This document shows positions 48,258 to 59,300 of a stretch of DNA of 64,000 bases, in pieces (positions within the stretch are counted from its first letter, which is position 1; every line of letters begins with the position of its first letter). The notes beneath the pieces are model-generated. The model had not been told where the DNA came from. It did not search any database and worked only from the letters and a program-made list of their open reading frames with translations. The DNA is taken from positions 80,472,780 through 80,536,779 of the forward strand of contig CM034314.1 of assembly GCA_019925795.1 (NCBI GenBank). The letters are read 5' to 3'. A program made the position numbers and the translations under genes. The DNA comes from Dendrobium chrysotoxum. Taxonomy: Eukaryota; Streptophyta; Magnoliopsida; Asparagales; Orchidaceae.

Positions 48258-48497
48258 ATTATTATGTGTGGACTCTGAACGTAGAGGATCGTCTGGATTA
48301 CTGGACGCACTGCGTACGCTCTGCTTACACTCTGCGTATTTGTAGATACACAGTAACTAAACAGCAAATCCTCACAACTAATTATTTGTTGCTTATTTAC
48401 TGTGTATCTATAAATACACAGTAAGTACGCATAGCGTACGCAGCGCATACTTAGAAATCCGAAAGATCCTCTACGTTCGAAATCCGCACAGAATAAT
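48258..48497. mobile_element. Family-II hairpin MITE, copy D
   Basis: A 240-bp foldback with ends ATTATTATGTGTGGA and TCCGCACAGAATAAT. The arms share GAACGTAGAGGATC/GATCCTCTACGTTC and TAGATACACAGTAA/TTACTGTGTATCTA. A frame on the minus strand crosses it but has no domain. Confidence 0.85.
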
Positions 48498-48699
48498 TTC
48501 TCGCAATTGACATAACTCATGAACCAGACACTATTGGTGCATTTGACATTTGTTTGTTTTTTGTTGCAAATAGTCTTATCAACATGCAACTTTGTTTTTT
48601 CTGCCAATTGCAAAAACCTGCAAAATCTAACAAAGCATACAATAATATAAATAAATAAATAAATACAATTCAAAATAGTGATAAACATTTAAATTATCA

Positions 48700-49539
48700 G
48701 ATAGGTTCTCAGTTTCTGAAAATGTATATACAGGAAGAAAAATGTGATGTGTGTGGCCGAAAAAAATGGTCAATTTTGAAGAGAAATGACATCATTTCAT
48801 GATATCTATAACAACAATAACATCAAGCTTTTTATCTCACTACGTGTGAGTTTTTCTTTACTATATGGGGATATTATGCTATATTAATTAAAGAAAAATA
48901 AATTGTGTGTTATGTGGTCAAATTTTTTTTGAATAATCTAGCATATTTCTCGTATAAATTGGGATAAGTTTTTTTTGGAAGTTAAGTGGTAATTACAAAC
49001 TAGATTAGAGGAGTTTATCATTTTGTATGATCAAATGTGAGTCTTGAAGTTGGAGAGAAGACTTCTCAATTCGTTGGTATCATGAGTATATTCTTATTTT
49101 GATAGAAAGAGCGGGCATGAATCACAAGACAATGAGGGGTGGATGAGCCCTTTTCGACATTTTTAGGTTCGCAAAATTCTTTTTTGATGTCTCATACTCA
49201 ATTTTTACCCTTCAGAGCCCAATAAAGCCTTTATAATCAACTTTGAGTAGATTTGAAGAATTTATTGCAAATTTTTTTGATAAATTTTTGCTCCAATTGA
49301 TGGACCAACATATATAAAGCTGAAATTATAATTAAGGATATTTTAAGTTGCTTATGACCTCGAGGAGATATTCACGTTGACATCCATGGAGCAATGATGT
49401 CTCGTAATTTTCTCAAAGTTATATGTCACAAACTTTTTCAAAAGTTTAACATATATTTTTGAATGACATAAGCTTCAACGTCTAAAAATAAGAGGTCATT
49501 GATACATTTTTAGAAAAAATCACTTAATTGGCATGAATC
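48700..49539. other. Intergenic DNA, nothing recognised
   Basis: AT-rich, no coding domain or clear repeat. Confidence 0.5.
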
Positions 49540-49900
49540 TTAAGATGATGTTTGCATTGAAAACTTTCAAAATTAAACTTAGGACCATCCGAACTCTGAT
49601 TCAAGAAGCTTATAGTCAAGCTGAATCTCTTGACAGGTAGACCCATCGACATCACAAGTAATCAAATCTGAATTAAATGAACCCAAATCAAGCTCTTGAG
49701 ACATATTTATAATATTACTTGAAACACTAAACTATTTCTAAATTTTATATACTGTAGTCAAATCGAATGCCTCGATGAGGCAAATCCAACGAGCTTAAGA
49801 TCATTTGATTCATAAATCACTTATACGCTAAAATGGTATATAAATAATCTATGATCAAATAGATCAATATCAACCGTTCGATGGAGTTTTTAAAAATTTG
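49540..49900 (-). repeat. Dispersed repeat, minus-strand copy
   Basis: The complement contains AGCTCGTTGGATTTGCCTC, TTCGATTTGACTACAG and GAGTTCGGATGGTCCTAAG, matching 43120-43500 in the same order. Confidence 0.75.
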
Positions 49901-50670
49901 GTCAAATTTTCTAAAATATCCCTATAAAAAACTATTAATAGAATCTTATTCTCTGTGAGAAAGAGATTCAATAGTTAAAAGCGCTAACAAAAATCTATTG
50001 TATTTTATAGCAATCACCGTTGATGAAATCCTACGATTTTTCTCCTTCTTAGCTTTTCATATTAAAATTTTTGATTTCTTAAAACTTTTATCAATACTAA
50101 CAATACTATTTAATCGGAATACTTCAATTCTCTACTTCTTTATTCATCAGAAATCTTCTTCCCTTTATGATAAACTATACAAATGTATATCACCCAATGA
50201 ATATCAAACACGAAATACTCCTCTTTTTAAGAACTTTTCTTTTCAAATACCAATTTTGCAATACTTGTAAAGAAGACGGACCTTTTCAATATAAAAATAG
50301 TAAATTACTATTGAGACAGCCAAATGGGAGAGTTTGACAGATTAACCATTCTCACCGCCGGCTAAATTTGTATCTATCGTTGATTCATTTGGTTTCATTA
50401 ATAGCTTTCCACGCGGCCATCAGCCGTGCCGTTGCCGTGATTTGTGGAGGCTCTCTTCCTCCGTTGTAAGCCTTTGCTTTATGCAAACTCAATTACTAGA
50501 ATCACAAGCACACGGGGAATGAAATTGACTCAGGATGTTTTATGATCTTAATAAATCTTAAAATTATTGGAATATAAATATATATATGATAATTAAAGTT
50601 TATCAATTTATAAAATTAATATCAAAAAAGGAATTAAAATATTTAAATTTAAGAGCTCAAATGGGTAGCA
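49901..50670. other. AT-rich intergenic DNA
   Basis: No gene. A GC-richer patch at 50340-50470 has no recognised content. A 90-codon frame at 49998-50270 lacks any domain and is AT-driven. Confidence 0.5.
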
Positions 50671-51066
50671 CTAGCGATGTAACCGAGTCGAGTCGAGTTT
50701 TGGCATTATCAAGTTCAGCTCGTCAGTTAGAAAGCGAGCTCGAGCTCGTTCGTGAAACTTCCCGCCCGCGAAATATTTGCCCAGCGATTTCCTGTCAGTA
50801 GAAATTCCAGCCCGCAAAACTTCCTACCCGAGAAACATCTGCCTGCGATTTCCTGCCCACGGAAATTCCCGCCTGCCCGCTAAAATTCTGCCAGCGGAAA
50901 TCCCCGCCCACTGAACTCCGCCTTTGTTCGCGAGCCACTCGATGAGCTCGCAAGTCGAGCGGTGTATTATTTGAACTCGAGCTCGAAATCCTGTTCGAGC
51001 TCGATAAGCTCGACTCGTCGAGCCCAAACTGGCTTGCGAGTCGGCTTGACTCGGTTACACCCCTAG
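50671..51066. mobile_element. Non-autonomous element with CTAG...TGTAACCGAG inverted ends
   Basis: The 396 bp have ends CTAGCGATGTAACCGAG and CTCGGTTACACCCCTAG and longer arms rich in GAGTCGAG/GCTCGAGCTCG. The centre has imperfect repeats of about 40 bp around CCCGCGAAA and GATTTCCTGCCC. This GGGGTGTAACCGAG-type terminus is widespread among plant hAT/Mutator-like MITEs (general knowledge). The flanks GTAGCA and GCAGCA may be a mutated duplication. Confidence 0.75.
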
Positions 51067-51524
51067 GCAGCATACTTGCTGGAAAAAAGTAAAAAAAAAA
51101 AATCATTGTGGGTTGGATTCTAGCGTTCATTTTACGTAAAAAACTACTGAAATTTAAAGCAGAATTTGAATCCGTATTTTTTGCTTTTGACGGAATTCCA
51201 ATAATTTAATGATGAACTTGATAGTTCGAAAATATGATATGAATGTGCTCAATATAGTGTTTGTCATAGGGGTTGAATTGAACGAAAAAATTGTCATAGA
51301 TCATTGCATAGCCATCAATGATTGTTAGGGAAAGTTAGTTGTTGGATTCAAAGTTGTTTAATAAATGATAATTCATATCTTCTTTGGGATGAATTATTGA
51401 TACATGACAAAGAAAGAGAGACGTTTAATCTTAAAATAAAATTTAGAGAGTGGGTTTATTTGCCAATTGAGACGAGTTTTTGGACTATCATCGTCTACTT
51501 GAGGAGAGTCATATATACCAATTA
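51067..51524. other. Intergenic DNA, nothing recognised
   Basis: AT-rich. A 67-codon frame at 51322-51525 has no domain. Confidence 0.5.
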
Positions 51525-51720
51525 GTCCGAGGTTTCATTTATAACAACTTTCTTACTGTTATGTAAGCTGCTGTAGAGAAAGTAAGTTTTCAAAACTGTT
51601 GTAAAATATAACTTTTTAGTACAATTTTTTTGAAGCAACAGAAAAGTAGTGGCTAAACATAAATTATGATTACGACCTGAAAAATAAAATGGTGAGAAAG
51701 CCATCCCAAATGAAACTTGA
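51525..51720. mobile_element. Family-I MITE, longer and more diverged
   Basis: It begins near GAGGTTTCATTTATAAC and ends GCCATCCCAAATGAAACTTG. It has an extra internal segment and lies next to another family-I copy. Confidence 0.6.
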
Positions 51721-51726
51721 GATTAT

Positions 51727-52594
51727 GGCTGCATTTTGGGTGGCTTTCTTACTATTTTTTAAAGTAATTTTCTAGTATAAAAATTTATTTTTTGTACTAA
51801 ATTATGGAGGTCAACCTTAGTCTAAAGGCTTTCGTTTGAGTAGATCTAAAACTGAATATATGGAATATAATTTTAGTAATAATAGTTCTAGTGAGGGGAT
51901 TGCAGCTTTGGGTGATCAAGTTATTAATAAAAGTACACGTTTGAGATATCTTGGATCTATTGTGCAGAGCTATAGTGAAATAGATGGAGATACTATTAGT
52001 AGAATTCAAGTTGGATGGTTGAAGTGGAGGAATGCATCGGGCTTGCTGTGTGATAGAAAAGTCCCCCTCAAACTTAAGAAAAAATTCTATAAGATGGTGG
52101 TTAGACTTGCAATGCTTTATGGTGCATAATGTTGGCCATTATAAAAGAAGCATAATATTAAGTTAAGTGCTGCAGAGATGAGGATGCTCAAGTGGATGAG
52201 TGGCTTACTCTTAGAGATAGGATACGAAATGAGCATATATGTGAAAAGGTTGGAGTAGCTCCAATAGAGAATAAGATTAGAGAGAATCACCTTAGATGGT
52301 TTGGCCACATAAAACGGCGGTCTTCCGATAACCCGGTTAGGAAAGTAGATATGTTAGATTTGACTTGTGTTAAGAATGATAGAGGTAGACTTAAAAAGAC
52401 TTGGTTACAAAATATTAGAAATAACATTTATTTATTAGATTTAAATAAGAATTTAACTTTTAACAGTGCACAATGGAGAAAAATGATTCATGTAACCGAC
52501 CACCATATAGTGGGATAAAGGCTTGACGTTGTTGTTGTTGTTGTACTAAAAAACTATTTTAAGAAGCAATAAAAAAATCTTCTCAAGTGAAGCC
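51727..52594. mobile_element. Family-I MITE split by an RTE LINE
   Basis: The left half (51727-51801) starts GGCTGCATTTTGGGTGG; the right half (52551-52594) ends CTCAAGTGAAGCC before TAA. Together they form one normal family-I MITE of about 120 bp with the LINE body removed. Confidence 0.88.
51792..52550 (+). mobile_element. 5'-truncated RTE LINE with 10-bp target duplication
   Basis: The 739-bp body (51802-52540) lies between identical TTGTACTAAA copies (51792-51801 and 52541-52550). It encodes the RTE C-terminus in two frames: ALGDQVINKSTRLRYLGSI, WRNASGLLCDRKVPLKLK, then after frame breaks RDRIRNEHICEKVGVAPI and LRWFGHIKRRSSDNPVRKV. It ends GTGGGATAAAGGCTTGACG and a (TTG)n tail, the hallmark of plant RTE elements. 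No catalytic RT domain remains. Confidence 0.95.
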
Positions 52595-52597
52595 TAA

Positions 52598-53304
52598 GTA
52601 TACTGAGTTAAGGTGACTTGAACCTAATTGTTTTAGGTGACCTTCTGGAGCTATTGCCTGGCTAAATTGTTTTGTATTTTCTTACAAAAAAAAAAAAATA
52701 GAAACGGGCGGCCCGACTACCCTACCGTTCTACCATTAAATCTGAGCCGCAAGTAATCAGGTCGCTACTTAGACAGCCCCTAACGGCCAGGAAAAATATC
52801 GCATTTCGTATCAGTTTCGGCCCCCCGAATCCGCCATTCGCCATTTTAAAGTTTTTAACCTTCCGTTGTCATGTACCCTCAGTGCACGATAACGTGAAGG
52901 CAAGTCTTGACCTTCCACGAGCCTTGCATTCCGCTCTCAAAAAGATCATCTGTTTCTATCCAGTGGAGCACGATAATAAAAGCGCTGCGAAGGAGTATTC
53001 AACACAGTCATCTGAAAAGGTAGAGCTGGTATCGCCGGACAGCCATCTTATAAGTTTATACGGAAATGGTGTTTCCAATCTTCTCCTTTTCCTTCTCCTT
53101 CTCTTTTCGAACGGCGACCTCGCCGGGGAAAAGGATCGGTTATTCTTTTGACATTCGTGAAAAGGAAGTGAGTGAGTTTGAGAGAGCGGGAGATGACGGT
53201 TTTCTTTTTGTAGTCTTTGTAAGTTTCCTTAATTGATTTCTAATTTGGGCATCTGGGAATGTTTCGCAGAGAGGAATAGGGTTTATGTGCAGCGAGTTCC
53301 ATAC
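52598..53304 (+). promoter_or_regulatory. Promoter and leader of the NIPA-type gene
   Basis: GC-richer sequence starts near 52700, about 100 bp after the MITE/RTE cluster. CTTATAAGTTTATA at about 53049 is a weak TATA candidate. A short leader intron from GTGAGT (53168) to the AG at 53269 is possible. Frames in this stretch have no domain. Confidence 0.4.
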
Positions 53305-56300
53305 ATGGGGATGTCCGCCGACAACTTCCGAGGCTTTGTCCTTGCCCTGTCCTCGAGTTTTTTCATTGGTACCAGTTTTATTGTGAAGAAGAAGGGGCTT
53401 AAGAAAGCCGGCACTTATGGAGTAAGAGCAGGTGGGTTCCTACTTTTGAAATGGAGTCATTCTGTGTTGTTGGGATTTTTTCTTTCTTTCGGGTTTTGGT
53501 TATCTATGTTGAGTTTTTTATTCACGGTATTTTGTTGTCGCTTTTCTCTGTTTCAGCTTTGGGAGGATTCTCATACCTGCAGGAGCCATTGTGGTGGGTT
53601 GGCATGATTACAAGTAAGTAAATTAAGAAATTAACCCCCCCGCGTGCATAATTCAAATCATTTAGTTCTAAAGATGTTTAGTAGTGACAACTGGCCCCCG
53701 CGCATGATTCAAATCATTAGTTCTAAAGAGGCTAGTAGTAACAACTTACAAAATCAATATCTAGTATTCCATAAAGACTTGTGGTATTTCTAAAATGCCA
53801 TTTTATAGGGCATATATATCCGCACCATCATATTCAAACTTTTCGGTAATATCGTTGTCAAGGACATTTTCATATTCTTAATTTGTGGATAAGGGTTTGA
53901 TTGATCTCCAAACCTCACGGAATGAATTTGAAATATAACGTTTTCACATAGATTACCATGGGTGGGTTGAACTAATAACCCACCCGAAGTCAAAAGACTA
54001 AAGGCTTGTATTCCAATCAAGCAAAGTTCTAAAACTACTCCCAACTCCGTAGATGAGAAGATTGACAATGTGTTTAGGGCATTTAGTGTGGAGCGCAAAA
54101 GGTGCATGTTGGCAGATAAAATCTATCTAAAGGCATATGGAGAGAAAGAGATAATAAAAAAAAGGGAAAATGGATAGATAGAAGGTAGTTTGATTAGTAA
54201 TTGTGAATGATGATTTGTCTAATTTAAAGTTAGCACTTAACACTGCATGTGACACTTGATAGAAACAAATGAAGGGGAAAGGCTTATAAAGCTTACCCCA
54301 ATTAATTTGGATGAGGCTAATTAATGATGATATTATATAGCAGAATCCATCATTTTTCTTTATATAATGTTTGTATTTCCTACAATCCTTAACTTCATTA
54401 ACACTCTTAATGCTTTTGATCTATCATACATGTACACACGCATGCATGCGAGACCATTTTATGAGCTAAGCTTTTGTATTGCTATAATTTTGGAAACATT
54501 TTGAAATATGCATCAATTTGATTAAAACCTATATCTGGAAATATAGTTTCATTACATTTTCTTCCCAAGATTCATGTCTTCTTTGAAAATGTTAAAAAAA
54601 AAAAGGTGTGTGCTGTGGGGTAGGAGGGGCTTGATGTTGGGGGTGGGGTGTGGGTGACGAGGTGGCAGTGGGAAAACATGTCCTTTTCCCATTAGATGCA
54701 CGGTTATTTAAAGGCCAAAACATTTAACCATATAATGGCATCTGTTTAAAGAGCCATCAAATCACAAGCAACATGTTGAAGCCTATAAATAGCCGGACTT
54801 TGTACTATTGGTTTAGCATTGTTGAAGAATATGATAATAATATTAGCATGAAGGAAAATATCTTAAATGGATTGCTGTAGTCCTTAGATACATATGTACT
54901 CACATAATTTACTGATATCATTTCAAATGTGCTATTTAATTTGTCTTATTTAAATCTAAAAAAAAAAGCTGGATACCATAACAAATACACTAACAGCTAA
55001 TTCTTGTTAATAAAATCGAAGGAATAGGCAAATATTTTAGATTTAGACAAATGAAGACTATATGATGTACCTTTTATTGAGTAATTACTTTATATTATCT
55101 CTGTTGCTCTACTTTACATGAATGCATTGGTTTGTAACCAGAAAAAGTATACTGGTGCACATAAGCATTCATGTATTGATGGATATGCATGTGGATTTGT
55201 GTATTTCTATGTGCACGTGTAGGAATGCATTCAAATGCTACATTTACAAGGTTTGACATATCTCCAAAACCATGGTGCATCATATATTTCGTTGTGTCCA
55301 CATTTCATAGGACCCGTAATCTTTTCTCTTTACATTTGTCTCATTTCCTCTCTTTTCCTTTGGAAATCTTTGTAACATTCATTTTTAGGAATTCATAGAT
55401 CCAGAAGTAATTTATTTCAAAGGCCTGTGTCCACATTTCAAAGGCATTCTTTGTATATGGGGTGGATTTCATTATTCTCATAGATATTTTAGGAATGGTG
55501 TTTCTTCGTAAGGAATCACATTGGTTAAGTATGATTTGGTGGCCTTTGAATGGGTTGCAAAGGGTCATCAGTTAGTTAAAATTATAAGATATTGAATGTA
55601 CAGACAACAGTGCAAAGAGATTACAACCATAGAAGCTTAGGACAAGAATGAATTTATGCCTTTATGGTGGTGATTACAACCTTTGTGGGAGACTTAAAAA
55701 ATGATGTAGGCTTTGGTCCATAATTTTCTATCTTATTGTGATAGATGAATGTCCTACATTCATAAGACTTGACATATCCCCACAAATATATTGATGGGGA
55801 CATCGACCAGAGATTCCGACATGTTTACCGTCGGAAGAATCGTAGATCCATGGCCACGATTCAGAGTTTATATTTTTGATGTATTTTCTATTCATGTATT
55901 TTGTTTGAGTTTTCCTATTGTACCCCTACTAGGAGTTGAGTCTATGTTGTAGCCCGAGGGCACTTTAGTCTTTTGTTTTCTTTCTTTTGGCCTATTTATA
56001 TGAGGCCCCTTGCATTGTATGAGATGATGAATTATGATGAAAAAAATTTCAGCTTTTCTCTTCTAAGTTCTCTTTGTGAGCTCTTGAGTGAATTGAGGCA
56101 TAGCAATACCCGTCAGCCGCCGGTGGATTCCGGGGCTCGCGGCTATCTCCCTTTTTCCCTTCTCCCTTGGACCGGCTCCCCCATCCCCACCGTCCCCTCT
56201 TCCCCTAAACCGAGCCCCTCCCCTAACCCCCACACCGCCGGCACCCTTGGCCCCTCCAGCCGCCGGCCGCCCACCACCTGCCGCCGGTTCCCACCCCATC

Positions 56301-59300
56301 CGCCACCCCCACTCCCCTAGCCCACCTAATTTGAATTTCAAAATTCAAATTGTTGTAGTCACTTTCCTAAAATAAACCCTTGCTAATTAGGAAAGGTTCT
56401 TTATTTGAATTCAATCAACTTTTGAATTTAAAATACTTTCCTATTAGCTATAACCCAATTAGGAAACCATCCTAATTTAAATCAAAATCTGAAATTAAAA
56501 TTCAGATTTGATTTCAATCTAATTAATTCCCTTGGGACCCACATACATTGAACCTAGACATAATCCCTTCATCCCTTATGGCCGGCCCCCCCTTCCCCTT
56601 GCTTTTCTCTCTCCAATCCCAATTAAATCACAATTAAAGCTTCCCCAATCCCCTCCATTAGCCTCCCAACCCCTAGCCCATTAATGGATTAATTGAATTT
56701 TCAAATCCTTCCCTCCAAAATTACTTAAATCTGAAATTAAATTCAGATTTATTGTAATTCCCCAATTCTCCCCTAACCCTAGCCGCCCCCTCTACCCTCT
56801 CCCTCATCAAACCGCCGCCCACCCTCCTCCTCTCTAACCGGAAACTTTTCCACTACGTCTCCTCTACACACTCCTAATGTTCTCACATGACGGATCCTGA
56901 CCATGACCATGGTTTTGTTGTGGATGAACAAGGTAGGGTGATCATCCTTGAATCACCTTTCTTTGAGTTGCACTTTGGAAACGAAGACACCGTTGAAGAC
57001 TACGTTAATCGCATCATCTACCAATTGGTGTTATCACTTGAAGCTTACATCCGTCCGGGCCATTGGACGATCGTCGGTCATCCACCACCACCACCTCCAC
57101 CTCCGGCTACTTTTCCGTTGGCAAAGATCTTCGGCACCGTCTTCATTGTGGCGATCTCAATTCTAGTGTGGAACATCTTCTCCCACCCAAGCTTAGTCTA
57201 GCCGAGTGAATAATTCCTCAAGGTGAAAACTCTCGTTATTAAATCATGGATTGTTGATTAAGAGCAATTAGTATTACTTTTACCTTTGTTTTATCTACAA
57301 GATTTGGTCATTCTATTTGTACTCCTTCGCCTAATCAAGTGGAAAATTAAGATTCTTTAATCACTTTGAACGTCATTATAATAAGCTAATAATTTGGAAT
57401 ATTTTATCAATTACAATTTTAATTCTTTATGCGCTCCTTGCATGGTTTTACATCATATATTGTATCATAACTTATCTTGTGTCTATTAAGATTTTGGTAA
57501 CTAGTAAAATACAAAGATTTGAGCAATCACAACAAAGTAAGAAAATATAGAGACAAAAAATTTACATGATATAATGATAGCCACTTGCATCCATTGTCAT
57601 ACAAGAATAAATAAGATACATGGAGAATTTGTCTCATATGACGAGGAGATGTTTAGGGTTACCACATTACTAGATGCATCGACTTGATTTGCACAATGAT
57701 GATGATGAAAGAGGATGATGTCCATTTGTTGGTGTTGAGTTGTAATCAAGAGGGATGGCACCACCTGTTGTGGTTGAATGACCAAAAAAAGGATGCAACT
57801 ACTTGTGAAGATGAGGATGAGATTTGTAGAAGATGGTATCATTGTTGTCGCACACTTTCTCATTGAAGACTATAGGATTTGTGCAAGCCTACTTTGTCCT
57901 CTCTCTCTCTATCATGACCATCTCCTCTACCTTAGTTGGTAGAAGTCACTTAATCCCCTTGCCTTTCTTCTCTTTTGAATAGAATTACTTGAGCTTCCTG
58001 TCTTCTTACCTTCTATGAAGGTGTCTGACCCCCTCTCTCAACATCTATCAATTTATCTTCTACCATTGTATGCCTAGCATTTTATTTATAGTAGTAATGC
58101 AACATAAGTTTCAAAACTCATAATTAATTACAAGAAATCTCATAATATTAGAAGAATCCCTCAAAATAAATAAAATATCTCACAACTTGAAAGTAAACTA
58201 AATCAAATCTTAATGCATCAAGCTTGTTGTGTGATAGAAAAGTCCCTCTCAAACATAAGGAAAATTTCTATAAGATGGTGCTGGGACCTGCAATGCTTTA
58301 TGGTGCAGAATAATGGCTATTAAAAGAGAAGCATAATATTAAGTGTTGCAGAGATGAGGATGCTCAGGTGGATGAGTGACTTTACTCTTAGAGACAGGAA
58401 ACAAAATGAGCATATATGTGAAAATGTTGGAGTAGCTCCACTGGAAAATAAGATTAGAGAGAGTCGCCTTAAATGATTTGGTCACATAAAACGGCGGCCT
58501 TCCAATGACCCGGTTAGGAGAGTAGATGTATTAGATTTGACTTTCGTTAAGAAAGGTAGAGGTAGACCTAAAAAGGCTTGGTTAGAAAATATTAAAAATG
58601 ACCTTTCTTTATTATATTTAAATGAGAATTTGACTCTTAACATGACACAATGGAGAAAAAGGATTCATGCAACCGACCTCACGTAGTGGGATAAAGGCTT
58701 GATGTTGTTGTTGTTGTTATGAGATCTCCTAACATATTTAGAGGGAGGGTAAATAAGGAAATTTGGCTCTATAATTTTTGCAATCTCCACTTGGAGACAA
58801 TAATTGCCTTTGTAAAGATCTTAGTTGGGAATATCCAAATATCTCTCTATGCATTACCTCCACAAAATCATTCATCACCTCCACAATATAATTCATAGAA
58901 GTTAGTTGAGGCCTCATATGGCCTGAATTTGTCTGCGGGAATGAGTTTGGTGAGTATGATTGGATGATTTTATGCTCCTTTAATTTTGTTTAACTGCAAA
59001 AAATCCTCTCCTAGTCATTTGTGAATCAAGTGGTACTTTATTTATATGTGCTTTGTCTTAAAGTGGAAGATGTCTTTGTTAAGTTTGTGCTTTCATTATC
59101 AGAGAAGAGTACAATACATTTCTGTTTTCTTCTTAGTTCCTCTATAAAACTTTTAAGCCATACCATCTCTTTGTTGGCTTCAGTAATTATCATGTATTTA
59201 TCCTCTATGATTCATAGTGCAACTGTCATCTTTTGTTATTACACCAAGCTTACTGCAACACCATTTAGGGTGAAGATGTACGTTGTAGTACTTTTTTGTG

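Noticed and set aside
48218..48688. 156-aa minus-strand frame
   Set aside because: It spans family-II hairpin D and the end of a family-I MITE. No domain.
49998..50270. 90-aa Phe/Ile/Leu-rich plus-strand frame
   Set aside because: The composition follows from AT-rich DNA. No signal or family is recognised.
52882..53151. 89-aa frame before the NIPA start
   Set aside because: It lies in the promoter/leader. No conserved motif, and not in phase with the NIPA exon.
56063..56341. 92-aa Gly-rich minus-strand frame
   Set aside because: It is antisense to the C-rich leader-like block. Composition alone keeps it open.
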